Shown piece after piece: positions 1 to 8,554 of a stretch of DNA of 64,000 bases. Numbering within the stretch: position 1 is the stretch's first letter; each line of letters begins with the position of its first letter. The translations under genes were made by a program, and so were the position numbers. Source of the DNA: JACCXM01 sp046328335 (GTDB lineage: Bacteria > Chloroflexota > Chloroflexia > Thermomicrobiales > UBA6265); assembly GCA_046328335.1 (NCBI GenBank), contig JAXLWU010000020.1, positions 1 through 64,000 on the forward strand, given 5' to 3'. The notes beneath the pieces are model-generated. The model ran no database searches and had not been told where the DNA came from. It saw nothing but the letters and a program-made list of their open reading frames with translations.

Positions 1-945
1 GAACCGGGCCGCGAGTTGTCCCTTGACGCTGTTGCCAGCGCTGTCGAGAGGCGGCGCGAAGGTGCCCATCCCGCCCTTCCCCGGCGCAACGGTGATGATC
101 CCGCCGCCGACGCCGCTCTTGCCCGGCAGGCCGATATCGTAGAGCCAATCGCCGGAGGTTTCGTAGAGGCCAGCGGTGGCCATCACCGCCAGCACCCGCT
201 GGCAGACCGCGCCGTCCACCACCCGCTCGCCCGTGACCGGATTGACGCCGCCGTCCGCGAGAGTCGCCGCCATCACGGCCAGATCGCGTGCGGTCACCGC
301 CAGGGAACTCTGCCGGGTATAGAGATCGACGGCCGTCTCCGGATCGCAGCCCAGCTGGCCGTACCCTTCCAGCAGGCGGGCGATCGCCCGGTTGCGATGA
401 TTCGATGACGTGGCCGACTCGTAGACCTCCTCATCCAGCGCCAGATCGCGGCCCGCGAAGCGCGAGAGGCCAGCGTGGATGAAGCGCCAGCGCTCCTCCG
501 CGCTCGACCCCGGCGCCAGACTGGTGGTCGCGATCGCCCCGGAGTTGACCATCGGGTTGGTCTTGCCCGCCGTATTCAGTTCGATCGCCATTACCGAATT
601 GAAAGGGAGTCCCGTCGCGTTGACGCCGATCAACGCCCGCGCCTCCTCGATCCCCAGGGCATCGCAGACGAGGGCGAAAACGAACGGTTTGGCGACGCTC
701 ATGATGGTGAACGGGATGTCGGCGTCGCCAGCGGCGACGATGGCGCCGTCGACTCCGACGATGCAGATGCCGAAGAGATCGCGCGGCACCCGCGCCAGCG
801 CCGGGTAGTGATCGGCGTTGCGGCCCTCGTCGTTCGCCTTGAACCGTTCATGGGCGGCATCGACCAGTGCGCGAACGCGCTCCGGGGACGGCAGGTGACC
901 GGTGGAGATCGGTGATTCGGCGTGATGCTTGGGACTCGAGGTCAT
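1..945 (-). CDS. glsA: Glutaminase (partial, C-terminus outside window)
   Basis: Serine-dependent beta-lactamase-fold glutaminase that hydrolyses L-glutamine to glutamate and ammonia in the cytoplasm. I translated the minus strand by hand: 315 codons are open from ATG at 945 to the window edge, so the stop lies outside. The family hallmarks are present in order: DIPFTIMSVAKPF with catalytic Ser83 and Lys86, then NPMVNSGAI, and near the edge GLPGKSGVGGGI and APGKGGMGTFAPPLD. The visible length is already close to the usual 300-320 residues, so only a few residues are missing. The start is preceded by a GGAGTGAGG stretch. The next gene upstream, a peptidase on the same strand, is separated by a hairpin repeat, so co-transcription is unlikely to be tight. 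Confidence 0.93.
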   Translation of the reverse strand, partial: MTSSPKHHAESPISTGHLPSPERVRALVDAAHERFKANDEGRNADHYPALARVPRDLFGICIVGVDGAIVAAGDADIPFTIMSVAKPFVFALVCDALGIEEARALIGVNATGLPFNSVMAIELNTAGKTNPMVNSGAIATTSLAPGSSAEERWRFIHAGLSRFAGRDLALDEEVYESATSSNHRNRAIARLLEGYGQLGCDPETAVDLYTRQSSLAVTARDLAVMAATLADGGVNPVTGERVVDGAVCQRVLAVMATAGLYETSGDWLYDIGLPGKSGVGGGIITVAPGKGGMGTFAPPLDSAGNSVKGQLAARF

Positions 946-960
946 CGCCTCACTCCCGTG

Positions 961-1046
961 CCATGCTGACGAAGGAAGCATCTCGGCGGCACCCGGAGAT
1001 CGCGCGCGGGGTGCCGAGATGCTTCGCCTGTGGGCTCAGCATGACG
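961..1046. repeat. Dispersed palindrome, copy A (GTCATGCTGA subfamily)
   Basis: An imperfect inverted repeat of about 85 bp. The left arm carries CATGCTGAC and GAAGCATCTCGG; the right arm carries CCGAGATGCTTC and GGCTCAGCATGAC. Related copies lie at 23187-23275 and 23894-23987, and a second subfamily is found elsewhere in the window. It lies in the spacer between the peptidase and glutaminase genes and could form a long RNA hairpin. Confidence 0.85.
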
Positions 1047-1152
1047 TATTGGCGTGGCAGAGAAATCGGTGTCTCATCGTCATCCTGTTGCCACCGCAAA
1101 CGGCTCGTAACCACGGGGACTGCACTTATGTAGCGACAGTCCCTGCCGGATC

Positions 1153-2541
1153 TCAACGTGGGAGTTGCGCCAGTTCGTCGAGATAGACGATCGCCGTTTC
1201 GATTCCGCGCTGGAACATCTCGATGCTGTAGTGCTCGTTGGTGCCGTGCAGACCGTCGGTATCGAGCCCATAACCCATCATCACGACCGGAATCTTCAGC
1301 AGCGTGAAGATATCGGCGACGATCGGGATGCTGCCGCCGCCACGGGTGAAGACCGGGGTCGCGCCCCAGCCGCGCTCGTAGGCGCGGGCCGCGGCCTGCA
1401 TCTCCGGCAGCGTGAAATCAATCAGCGCCGGTTCGCCCGTGGTGATCAGTTCGACACGGACGCGCACCGTCGGCGGCGTCAAGGTTTCGATATAGCGCTT
1501 CAGCAGTTCGTAGATCCGGTGCGGATCCTGATTTCCGACCAGCCGGCAACTGATCTTGGCCATCGCCGTGGCCGGGATGATGGTTTTGGGACCTGGTCCG
1601 GTCCAGCCGCTGCCAAGGCCGTTGATCTCCAGCGTTGGCCGCGCGGAGACGCGCTCGCGGATGGTGTAGGCCGCGTCACCCCACGGGGCCGGGACGCCGG
1701 TGGCCGCCAGCAGTTCCTCCTCGCTCATGTCCGTCTTGGCAATCTCGGTCCGCTCCGCCGCGGTGAGCGGCACGACCTCGTCGTAGAACCCTGGCACGGC
1801 GATGCTGTGGTCCGGATTGAAGAGTTGGGCGAGGATCTCGACCAGCGCCAGGGCGGGATTGTGGACCGCGCCGCCGTAGAAGCCGCTGTGCAGATCGTCG
1901 TGCGGCCCTTCGACGTGGACCTCGATATAGGTCATGCCGCGCAGGCTGTGGGTGATCGCCGGCCGGTCGATGGTCGGCATCGAGGAGTCGCTGATGACGC
2001 AGACGTCGGCCTGGAGGAGATCGAGATGCTCCTCCATAAAGGGGCGTAGATTTGGCGACGAGATTTCCTCTTCCCCTTCGAGCAGGAATTTCAGATTGAC
2101 CGGCGGACCGTCCCCGGATTTCAGGTACGACTCCAGCGCCTTGACGTGGATGAAGAGTTGGCCCTTGTCATCAGTGGCGCCGCGGGCGAAGACCTTGCCG
2201 TCCTTGACGACCGGGTCGAACGGGTCCGTATCCCAACCATCCTCGCGCGCGGCAGGAACGACATCGTAGTGCCCGTAGACGAGGACGGTCGGCTTGTCCG
2301 GCCCCGCGCCGAGCCACTCGCCGTAGACCACCGGGTAGCCGGCGGTCGGCATCACCGCGACATTCGCCGCGCCGAGCGCGCGCAAGTGGTCGGCCAGCCA
2401 GTCGGCGGTACGCGCGATATCGTCCGCGTGCGCGGGATCGGTACTGATGCTCGGGATGCGCAGCACCTCGATCAATTCCGTCAGGAACTGCTCGCCATGG
2501 GCGCGTGAGTACTGCCGAGCCGCTTCGCTCGAAGATGACAT
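1153..2541 (-). CDS. M20 family dipeptidase / metallopeptidase
   Basis: A 462 aa zinc-dependent M20 exopeptidase of the CNDP dipeptidase type, expected to cleave dipeptides or N-acyl amino acids in the cytoplasm. Metal-site motifs are visible: VLVYGHYDVVPA (His91, Asp93), ARGATDDKGQ (Asp124) and LLEGEEEISS (about 154-163). The lid domain with SLRGMTYIEV and HSGFYGGAVHNP follows, and the C-terminus carries GTNEHYSIE. The frame stays open to 2763, but ATG 2541 has a strong AAGGAG ten bases upstream and matches the family N-terminus, so the longer form is rejected. Exact substrate cannot be read from sequence. Confidence 0.93.
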   Translation of the reverse strand: MSSSSEAARQYSRAHGEQFLTELIEVLRIPSISTDPAHADDIARTADWLADHLRALGAANVAVMPTAGYPVVYGEWLGAGPDKPTVLVYGHYDVVPAAREDGWDTDPFDPVVKDGKVFARGATDDKGQLFIHVKALESYLKSGDGPPVNLKFLLEGEEEISSPNLRPFMEEHLDLLQADVCVISDSSMPTIDRPAITHSLRGMTYIEVHVEGPHDDLHSGFYGGAVHNPALALVEILAQLFNPDHSIAVPGFYDEVVPLTAAERTEIAKTDMSEEELLAATGVPAPWGDAAYTIRERVSARPTLEINGLGSGWTGPGPKTIIPATAMAKISCRLVGNQDPHRIYELLKRYIETLTPPTVRVRVELITTGEPALIDFTLPEMQAAARAYERGWGATPVFTRGGGSIPIVADIFTLLKIPVVMMGYGLDTDGLHGTNEHYSIEMFQRGIETAIVYLDELAQLPR

Positions 2542-2660
2542 GGGGGAGTAACTCCTTGAATTCCATACCGCAAAACGATGACGCAAGTTAGCAACACATG
2601 ACTCGCGGAGCATCTTCGTCGGCGCCCCGGTGGCTGTCAAGCGACGACATTGGCAGGTGG

Positions 2661-3335
2661 CTACAGCACGCCGGGTAGACCTTTGCTGAGCAGATAGAGA
2701 CCGAGCACTGCCAGCACCGCTGCGGTGAGGGTAGCCATATGCGTCGTCAACCAATCGCCCCATTGCTGGAGAATGGCATCGGCGCTCTCGCCGCCGAAGA
2801 GACGGACGAAGAGCGGAATCAAGATTCCGGCGGAACTGATCGCGACGAACGCCGCCGCCACGATCGCCATTTCGACCTTCACGAGACCGGCCTGACCGAT
2901 CACGCTCGCCGCGGCCGCGAGCAGGGCCAGGTTGCGCAGGCTGAAGGTTGCTAGGAAGAGACCGATGGCCATCTTGTGCCAGGCTTGGCCGCCATCGATG
3001 GCGCGCAGCCAGCGCGGCGGTCCGGCTCGTTCACCCTGTTGGCGGCCGCGCCACAGCGCCAGCGCCGCCGCGAGGAGCATGAAGCCGCCGAGCGCAGTCC
3101 AGACCCAGGGGATGAAGGTCGGCGGCGTGCGATGCCGGGTGACGACCTGATCCTGGACGATCAACGTGGAGAGGACGACCAGCAGGGCGAGACCAAGAAC
3201 CCAGCCGATGGCGAAGGCGATGCCATTGCGCCGCGAATCGGTGGCGCGCAGGATGAGAATGCTGACGACGATCGCCAGCGGATTGAGCGCGATACCCAAC
3301 CCCAACGGGATTGTTGCCACGATCGCGCCGATCAT
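2661..3335 (-). CDS. GAP-family (Sap) membrane protein
   Basis: A 224 aa integral membrane protein with about six hydrophobic helices. It resembles the GAP/Sap family (sulfolipid- or glycopeptidolipid-addressing protein), distant relatives of LysE exporters. It opens with MIGAIVATIPLGLGIALNPLAIV, has a charged cytoplasmic loop (WRGRQQGERAGPPRWL) and the conserved-looking ATFSLRNLALL segment. The frame is open to 3452, but the hydrophobic start at 3335 fits the family. It is divergent from the HdeD-like gene, so the 214 bp between them should hold both promoters. Role inferred only at the level of lipid or small-molecule export. Confidence 0.75.
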   Translation of the reverse strand: MIGAIVATIPLGLGIALNPLAIVVSILILRATDSRRNGIAFAIGWVLGLALLVVLSTLIVQDQVVTRHRTPPTFIPWVWTALGGFMLLAAALALWRGRQQGERAGPPRWLRAIDGGQAWHKMAIGLFLATFSLRNLALLAAAASVIGQAGLVKVEMAIVAAAFVAISSAGILIPLFVRLFGGESADAILQQWGDWLTTHMATLTAAVLAVLGLYLLSKGLPGVL

Positions 3336-3549
3336 TCGCCGTCTCCCCGCCTGGAGCGAAAGCGCTCCCATGCATGTCCCGCTCGATACGGGCGGGAGCC
3401 CACCGCGTCTGATCGAGATGAAAGACTCGCCACACGCGGCGCGGGATTCCATTATGCTGTTGCAGCCGTGAGTTCGCTATCGTCCGCGGGCGTGGGTGCC
3501 GCAGGCGGCCGGAATCTGATTGGGCACACAGTTCAGGGAAGGGGGCAAC

Positions 3550-4137
3550 GTGGCCGAGCAAGCATTTTCCATGGCCAGCGAGCACGCGCCGTGGCGAGCG
3601 GGGACACCCTGGTGGGTGACAGGCGCCCAGGGCGTCCTGTTGGTCGCGATCGGGCTCTACCTGTTGCTGGCGCCGGCGTCCGCGGCGGGGCTGATCATCC
3701 AGTTGATCGCCCTGATCCTGCTCGTCGAGAGCGTTCTGCACATCATCGCCCAGTTGCGGGCGGAGGAAGGAGCGGGCGACCGCTACACGCTGTTGCAGGC
3801 CGGGATCGGTGCCACGGTCGGGGTGCTGCTCGTGCTGCGCGGCATGTTGCTGCCGTCGCTCGATGCGCTTTCGGCGCGGAACATGCTGGCCTTCGGATTG
3901 ATCGCCTATGCCCTCGTCGGGGTGGCCGGCGCGCTGATAGGCCGGGATGACGGTGATTCCTGGTTGCGGCCGATCGTCAACGCGCTGCTGCTGGTCATCC
4001 TGGCGATCGTGCTGTTGACCTCGGGCGAGACAAACGCCGCGAACCGGCTGGGCGTCCTGGGGTGGATCGCGCTGATCGGCGGCGCGGTGTTGCTCTTCCT
4101 CGCCTGGCGCAGCCGGCAGGCGGAGCAGGCGCACTAG
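3550..4137 (+). CDS. HdeD/DUF308-like membrane protein
   Basis: A 195 aa protein with about six membrane segments arranged as three similar helix pairs, typical of the HdeD (DUF308) family linked to acid or general stress in other bacteria. Motifs include WWVTGAQGVLLVAIGLYLLLAP and the short polar tail RQAEQAH. The chosen start is GTG 3550, because AGGGAAGGGGG lies just before it; the upstream ATG at 3520 would place that ribosome site inside the gene. No enzymatic residues are evident. Function is inferred from membrane topology and family only. Confidence 0.8.
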   Translation: MAEQAFSMASEHAPWRAGTPWWVTGAQGVLLVAIGLYLLLAPASAAGLIIQLIALILLVESVLHIIAQLRAEEGAGDRYTLLQAGIGATVGVLLVLRGMLLPSLDALSARNMLAFGLIAYALVGVAGALIGRDDGDSWLRPIVNALLLVILAIVLLTSGETNAANRLGVLGWIALIGGAVLLFLAWRSRQAEQAH

Positions 4138-4228
4138 GCTGGACCCTGCGCATTCCGCCGTTGCGGCGGGGTGCCTAGAAACTCGGGCCGATGTTCGGAA
4201 TGATGACCGACGCGTCACTCGCGCAGAA

Positions 4229-4330
4229 TCCTCACCCCAACTCCTCTCCCGTCGAGCCCTAACGAGGGGAGGTTGGGCGCATTCGCCGCGCTGGCCCTCT
4301 CCCCAACCCATCGCAATGGGAGAGGGGCTC
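4229..4330. repeat. CCCTCTCCC-type dispersed repeat, copy 1
   Basis: Two facing arms: CCTCACCCCAACTCCTCTCC on the left and GGGAGAGGGGCTCG on the right, with a second CCCTCTCCCCAACCC inside. The same vocabulary recurs at 5655-5705, 47395-47535 and 52991-53070. It fills most of the 300 bp spacer between two convergent genes and may work as a bidirectional hairpin or terminator. Confidence 0.75.
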
Positions 4331-4437
4331 GCTGGTGACGCACGAGCCCCTCAACCAGCCAGAGTTAACCCAAACTCCCTGTTGAACGTCGGAAACCTAT
4401 CCCAGGACGGATCGTGTTGGTTGTGGGACTTGGGAAC

Positions 4438-5367
4438 CTATGGCTCTTCGAAGTAGTCTTCATCGAGGCGCTTGACAGCGTAGGTGACTACCTCAGTCAC
4501 GCCGACGCCGTAGTCAATCATGAGATCAGTCAATTGCCGGCCGTCGATCAGGACGATGCGCTTCTCGATGCGGCGGACATAGTCGTGCGCGTCTTGGCTG
4601 AACCTCGATGTCGTGATCAGCACCCCTTTTCGCGCGCGGTGGCCTTCGAGACTGCCGGCGAATGCTTGGACAATCGGCCGACCGACGGATTCCTGCCATC
4701 GCTTTGCCTGCAAGTAAATCGAATCGAGTCCGAGTTTGTCCTCCTTAATGTACCCATCAACGCCTCCGTCACCACTTCCGCCAACAGCCCGCGCGGCGTC
4801 GGAGCGTGATCCGCCATAGCCCATGGCGACCAGAAGGTCAAGCACCAACTGCTCGAAGAACTTGGGAGAGCCGGACTTGATCCGGTCGAGGAGATCGCTC
4901 GCGAGCGCGGCACGAAGCGCTTGATACCCGGCTTCCATGGCTTCTTGTGGGGTCTGCGCAAGCGGCTGCGGCGGGGTGTCGCCAGCCGTTGTGCGTCCCG
5001 TTCCGCCAGGTTCTTGCGCCTGCGATTCGAATGCGACGAACTCCGGGAAACGCCGGAGATAACGAATGTCAATTGGGGTCCCGCGGTGACTCTCCTCCAG
5101 AGCCTCCATGCCTCGCGGCGTGATGCGCACGCGGCCGCGCGCTGGTCGATCGAGGAGCCCCGCCTTGAGAAGGTAGGTTCCCGCCCAGCCCATGCGGCTG
5201 TACAGGGTCGTTGATTTTCCACTTGGCAGGAGCTCCTCGCGCTGTGCCTCTGTCAGCTGAAAGTGATTGGCAAGCCACTCAGCCCGTTCGGCGCGACTTC
5301 TCGTTTGGCCATCACTGAGGTATTGCAGCAGGGGCAGCATGAACTTCTGGTAGTCAGGCAGGGGCAT
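4438..5367 (-). CDS. mrr: Mrr-type restriction endonuclease
   Basis: A 309 aa type IV-like restriction enzyme expected to cut modified DNA. The N-terminal Mrr_N winged-helix region (about 1-105) contains PLPDYQKFMLPLLQYLSDG and SRMGWAGTYLLKAGLL. The C-terminal PD-(D/E)xK catalytic domain (about 155-290) shows FFEQLVLDLLVAMGYGG, then GDGGVDGYI and IYLQAKRW, the D...QxK active site typical of Mrr. ATG 5367 is preceded by GAGGTG; a GTG four codons earlier is possible. No methyltransferase or specificity subunit lies nearby, which fits a stand-alone modification-dependent enzyme. Confidence 0.93.
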   Translation of the reverse strand: MPLPDYQKFMLPLLQYLSDGQTRSRAERAEWLANHFQLTEAQREELLPSGKSTTLYSRMGWAGTYLLKAGLLDRPARGRVRITPRGMEALEESHRGTPIDIRYLRRFPEFVAFESQAQEPGGTGRTTAGDTPPQPLAQTPQEAMEAGYQALRAALASDLLDRIKSGSPKFFEQLVLDLLVAMGYGGSRSDAARAVGGSGDGGVDGYIKEDKLGLDSIYLQAKRWQESVGRPIVQAFAGSLEGHRARKGVLITTSRFSQDAHDYVRRIEKRIVLIDGRQLTDLMIDYGVGVTEVVTYAVKRLDEDYFEEP

Positions 5368-5654
5368 TGTGCACCTCACGATGACTGGATTCTCCGCTTG
5401 GTCGCGGCGTCCAGATGACGATCAGCCGACGCTGCTTCCAGGCAGGCGAAGGGTCGCTGCCCGCAATTGTGATGAACGACGGACTTGCTGTCATCACCCT
5501 CCAGTCACTCCTTGAAGCGTCAACGCAGGTGATCTTCTTTCAGCGCCACTTCTTCCATGTCATCACGGTTCAAGCCTCACGCCCACCGGTATCTCAACGG
5601 AAGGTGCGACGCGAATTGCGCGTTCGCTCGGCGCTGGAGCAGCCGCGACGACCA

Positions 5655-5705
5655 CGAGCCCCTCTCCCTGCGCACAGGGAGAGGGGTTGGGGTGAGGGCT
5701 GGCGC
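5655..5705. repeat. CCCTCTCCC-type dispersed repeat, copy 2
   Basis: A compact hairpin: AGCCCCTCTCCCTG, a short loop, then CAGGGAGAGGGGTTGGGGTG and GAGGGCTGGCGC. It lies in the 430 bp spacer (5368-5799) between the mrr start and the mscS stop; the rest of this spacer shows no gene I can support. Confidence 0.8.
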
Positions 5706-5799
5706 GACGATCACGCGCCGTCCATCATCCTGTTCCGGTTCCAGTGAGTACTCGAATCGAAGTAAATGACCTCCGGGAAAGACGCCCCGGCATGTGTTC

Positions 5800-6681
5800 T
5801 CACCCCGAGATGACCTCGAGGAAGGCTTCCGGGAACCGCTCGTTCATGGCGACGATGACCGTGTGCCGCAACTCCTGATCGGGCGGGAACCAGACTCGCA
5901 CCTCGGCGGCGGTGCCGAGGGGACCGGCACCGGTGAGACTGATTGAGGGCGGCGTGACTCTGTTACCGAGGATCGGCGCCAGGACAGCCTGGATTTCGCC
6001 CTCGATTTCCCTGGCCGGGGAATCGACGAACGAGAGCCGTAGCGCCAGGGAATAGGGCTCCCGCTCGGTGCGGTTGACGACGATCGATGAAAAAAGGATG
6101 TAGTTCGGGATCAGCATCAACTCCCGTTGTGGATTGCGGAGTTGTGTCACCCGCATGCTCACTTTTTCGACCCAGCCGTCGGGGTTGCCGCCGACGCCAG
6201 GGATGGAGAGCCGGTCGCCATCCCGGAACGGTTGCTCCACCAGCAGGTAGACGCCAGCCACAAGATTCTTGAGCACGTCCTGGAGGGCGATCGAAAGCGC
6301 GGCGACGATGATGCCGATGGCGGTGACCAGAGAGTCCGGGTAGATGCCGAGGGTGCGCAACCCGAACAGGAACGCGATCACCACGAAGGCAATCTGCAAC
6401 ACCTGATCGATCAGCGTCGCCCGGTTGGGCCGGTCCGGCCAGCGTTCGATCGCCCGTCTTGTCGACCAGCTGCGCACACGGCGGCCAGCCAGGACGATGG
6501 CGAGGACGACAAAGGCCAGCCACGCCACCGAGGCGAGCACGGCGCCGAGATCGATGATGAATCCCGCTGATTCCCGGGCGGCGGTGGTGACCCCCTCCTC
6601 GATCCCTTCCCGGGCGCGCTCCAGCAACTCCCCGACCGGGGGTGGTTCTGGGACCACATCCTGAAACGCGATGATCCTCAT
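5800..6681 (-). CDS. MscS-family mechanosensitive ion channel
   Basis: A 293 aa small-conductance mechanosensitive channel that would open under hypo-osmotic stress. Three membrane helices are visible at about 46-66, 95-113 and 117-135; the third is followed by the MscS signature (ALSIALQDVLKNLVAGVYLL) and the beta domain start PFRDGDRL at 151-158. IPNYILFSSIVVNRT follows at about 191. The length equals that of E. coli MscS. The N-terminus before the first helix is acidic and may lie outside the membrane. No operon partner is close. Confidence 0.93.
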   Translation of the reverse strand: MRIIAFQDVVPEPPPVGELLERAREGIEEGVTTAARESAGFIIDLGAVLASVAWLAFVVLAIVLAGRRVRSWSTRRAIERWPDRPNRATLIDQVLQIAFVVIAFLFGLRTLGIYPDSLVTAIGIIVAALSIALQDVLKNLVAGVYLLVEQPFRDGDRLSIPGVGGNPDGWVEKVSMRVTQLRNPQRELMLIPNYILFSSIVVNRTEREPYSLALRLSFVDSPAREIEGEIQAVLAPILGNRVTPPSISLTGAGPLGTAAEVRVWFPPDQELRHTVIVAMNERFPEAFLEVISG

Positions 6682-6903
6682 GGCATGCTGGCCCCGCGCG
6701 TGACAGCGCCGCGGCGTCGTGCGCTCCCTGACTCTCCTCCGTCAATCGTCTTTGAAGATGATACGCACGAGAGTCGACGCCGCGTTCATCATCGCGGCAG
6801 GCGTTTACCTGTGGCTGACGCTTGAAGATACAGGACGGGGAGGACGGCTCGTCCTGTGTGCAATCTTATGGAGACAATGGTGTCGTCTGGGAGGGGGTCT
6901 CGT

Positions 6904-6985
6904 TGTGTCATCCCGACGCAGGAAGGACCTCGGGAATCGTGCCGGCGCTAGCACCCGACGAAGATTCCTCGTCCCAGTCCGGAAG
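6904..6985. repeat. Degenerate copy G of the dispersed palindrome (GTCRTCCCGA subfamily)
   Basis: The left arm reads GTGTCATCCCGACGCAGGA followed by CCTCGGG; the right arm reads CCCGACGAAG and ATTCCTCGTCCCAGTCCGG. The arms pair with several mismatches and resemble copies D, E and F. It lies in the 469 bp spacer 6682-7150; the rest of that spacer contains an imperfect inverted pair CACTTTCTGG / CCTGAAAGTG at about 7021-7079 and nothing else supportable. Confidence 0.5.
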
Positions 6986-7150
6986 CCGCGGGCCGCTCCC
7001 GTGACCCTCCCCAAATAGGTCACTTTCTGGGTCACCCTGACCCATGTGGATCAGGTCCGCGCGGCGCATCCTGAAAGTGTGCCAGACAGACCGGCGCCGA
7101 CCCCGGGAGATGCGGGTCCGACCATCACGTCGAAGGAAGGGAGTCCTCAC

Positions 7151-7321
7151 ATGACCCGGCCGTTCACCGCCACCCTCGCCACCGTTGTCCTGCCGCTGCT
7201 CCTCGATCGCCGCATCCAGGTCGTGGCCGCCCTCGTCCTCACCCTGGTTGGCAGCCTCCTCCTTGGCGTCGATACCACAGAGGCCGGGCCGGGAGTCATC
7301 GGTAGTGGTGGTCACCGCTAG
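7151..7321 (+). CDS. Small hydrophobic protein, first of a tandem pair
   Basis: A 56 aa protein I do not recognise. It has a short basic start, one strong hydrophobic segment (VVAALVLTLVGSLLLG, about 25-40) and a tail GVDTTEAGPGVIGSGGHR. A strong AAGGAAGGGAG ribosome site lies nine bases before ATG 7151. The next ORF encodes a clear paralogue with the same LGVDTTEA...IIG.GGHR ending, so both are probably real and arose by tandem duplication. The hydrophobic segment plus glycine-rich tail could suit a small membrane protein, a secreted peptide precursor, or a leader cut near the DTTEA stretch. The choice among these is speculation. Confidence 0.65.
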   Translation: MTRPFTATLATVVLPLLLDRRIQVVAALVLTLVGSLLLGVDTTEAGPGVIGSGGHR

Positions 7322-7379
7322 CCACACTGGCACCCGCCCGACCCGCGTCATCCGCACGCCGTCAGAAAGGATCACGCCG

Positions 7380-7556
7380 ATGCGCACCTGGCAGTTCACC
7401 GCGAATGCCGCCCTGTACGACAGCCGCCTCCTCGCCTTCGACAGCCGGCTGCTTCCCCTCGTGGTCGCCCTCGCTCTGGTCGCCGTCAGCCTCGCGCTCG
7501 GCGTCGATACCACCGAGGCCCGGGGGTCCATCATCGGAGGTGGTGGGCATCGCTAG
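7380..7556 (+). CDS. Small hydrophobic protein, second of a tandem pair
   Basis: A 58 aa paralogue of the preceding gene, 58 bp downstream on the same strand. It shares FTA near the start, a D-R repeat motif (DSRLLAFDSRLLP), a hydrophobic helix (LVVALALVAVSLALG) and the tail GVDTTEARGSIIGGGGHR. AGAAAGGATC provides a ribosome site. Conservation of the tail while the front diverges suggests that the tail is the functional part, or that it is a processing or anchoring signal. No modification or export enzyme is adjacent. Confidence 0.65.
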   Translation: MRTWQFTANAALYDSRLLAFDSRLLPLVVALALVAVSLALGVDTTEARGSIIGGGGHR

Positions 7557-7681
7557 ACACACGGGGAATGCCTGCGCCCGGCATTGGCAGCGGGTCCAGT
7601 GCCGGGCGGTGGTTTTCCGGTCGAAGACCGTTCGGCGGATTGATCGCTCGCCATTATGGGAACTCAGGAAGGACAGTCACT

Positions 7682-8209
7682 ATGCGCCGGCTCGCGTCCC
7701 TCGGTTGGATTGTCGCCCTCCTGTTCGCGCTCACCGCTGCTCCTCGTGCCGGTGCCGCCGACGTGACTCCGGCGGCCACGGCGACACACCCGGTCGTCGG
7801 CCTCTGGCGGACTGTCGTTTCGAATACCGGGGACGAACCCTTCGCCTCCTATTCCACCTTCCATGCCGACGGCACCTATTCCGAGGTGTTGCCGGATGGC
7901 ATAGTGATCAGCGGGGTGTGGCAACCGATTGGCGAACGAACCGCTGAGGTGACCCTCTACGTCTACTTCTCCATCGACGACCGGCTGGTCCTGGGAGAGG
8001 GACGGCTTACCGCAGAGGTCGACGAGACCGGGAACGCCCTGGTGGAAGACGGCACCCTCGTCGGACACTATGAGGACGGCTCGCTCGCCATCGCGATCGA
8101 GTCACCCGCCACCGGCGTCCGGCTGACGGTCCTGCCAGTGGAGCCGCTGGGGACGCCGGTGCTGCCGGACGAGAGCGCCGCGGGTACGGCGACGCCGTCG
8201 GCTACCTAG
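7682..8209 (+). CDS. Secreted protein, lipocalin/calycin-like
   Basis: A 175 aa exported protein. It begins with a clear signal peptide (MRRLASLGWIVALLFALTAA, cleavage after RAGAA) and a mature start DVTPAATATHP in the DATPAA style seen across this window. The body reads VVGLWRTVV, then STFHADGTYSEVLPDGI and SGVWQPIGERTAEVTLYVYF, the pattern of a lipocalin-like or META-type small beta-barrel that measures deviations from a baseline. AGGAAGGA precedes ATG 7682; upstream in-frame starts lack a ribosome site. The C-terminus (GTATPSAT) is a low-complexity Thr/Pro/Ala end, also shared with neighbours. Ligand unknown. Confidence 0.75.
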   Translation: MRRLASLGWIVALLFALTAAPRAGAADVTPAATATHPVVGLWRTVVSNTGDEPFASYSTFHADGTYSEVLPDGIVISGVWQPIGERTAEVTLYVYFSIDDRLVLGEGRLTAEVDETGNALVEDGTLVGHYEDGSLAIAIESPATGVRLTVLPVEPLGTPVLPDESAAGTATPSAT

Positions 8210-8554
8210 CCGATGCCCACCGTTCGCTCTGCGCGGTCGAGTGATTCCGCTTCGAGATTCAATCAGGCAGCGCTGCAAGCAACACGTCCGCGGCAAGGCA
8301 CTCGAGCGAATCGCGCAGTGCGAGGAACGCTGGGCCATGAACCGCTGCGGTCCCGGGGACATCGCTCAGGTCGGCGAGACGTCCGTGAGGGACATCCTGC
8401 TGATGTGCTCCTCGGAAGATTGAACCTTCTGTCGCCGGGACGCAGCGTGGGGCGCGTACCCGCAGGGAGCGTCGTCGAACGCGGTGGGTCGCTGGAATCA
8501 AGCATTGTGTGGCTGCTGCTGTGGCAGCCCGTTGAGGTAGGAAGGACGGTCATC

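Noticed and set aside
2542..2763. Longer N-terminus for the M20 peptidase
   Set aside because: The added residues are Arg/Ser-rich and have no ribosome site, while ATG 2541 has AAGGAG and fits the family start.
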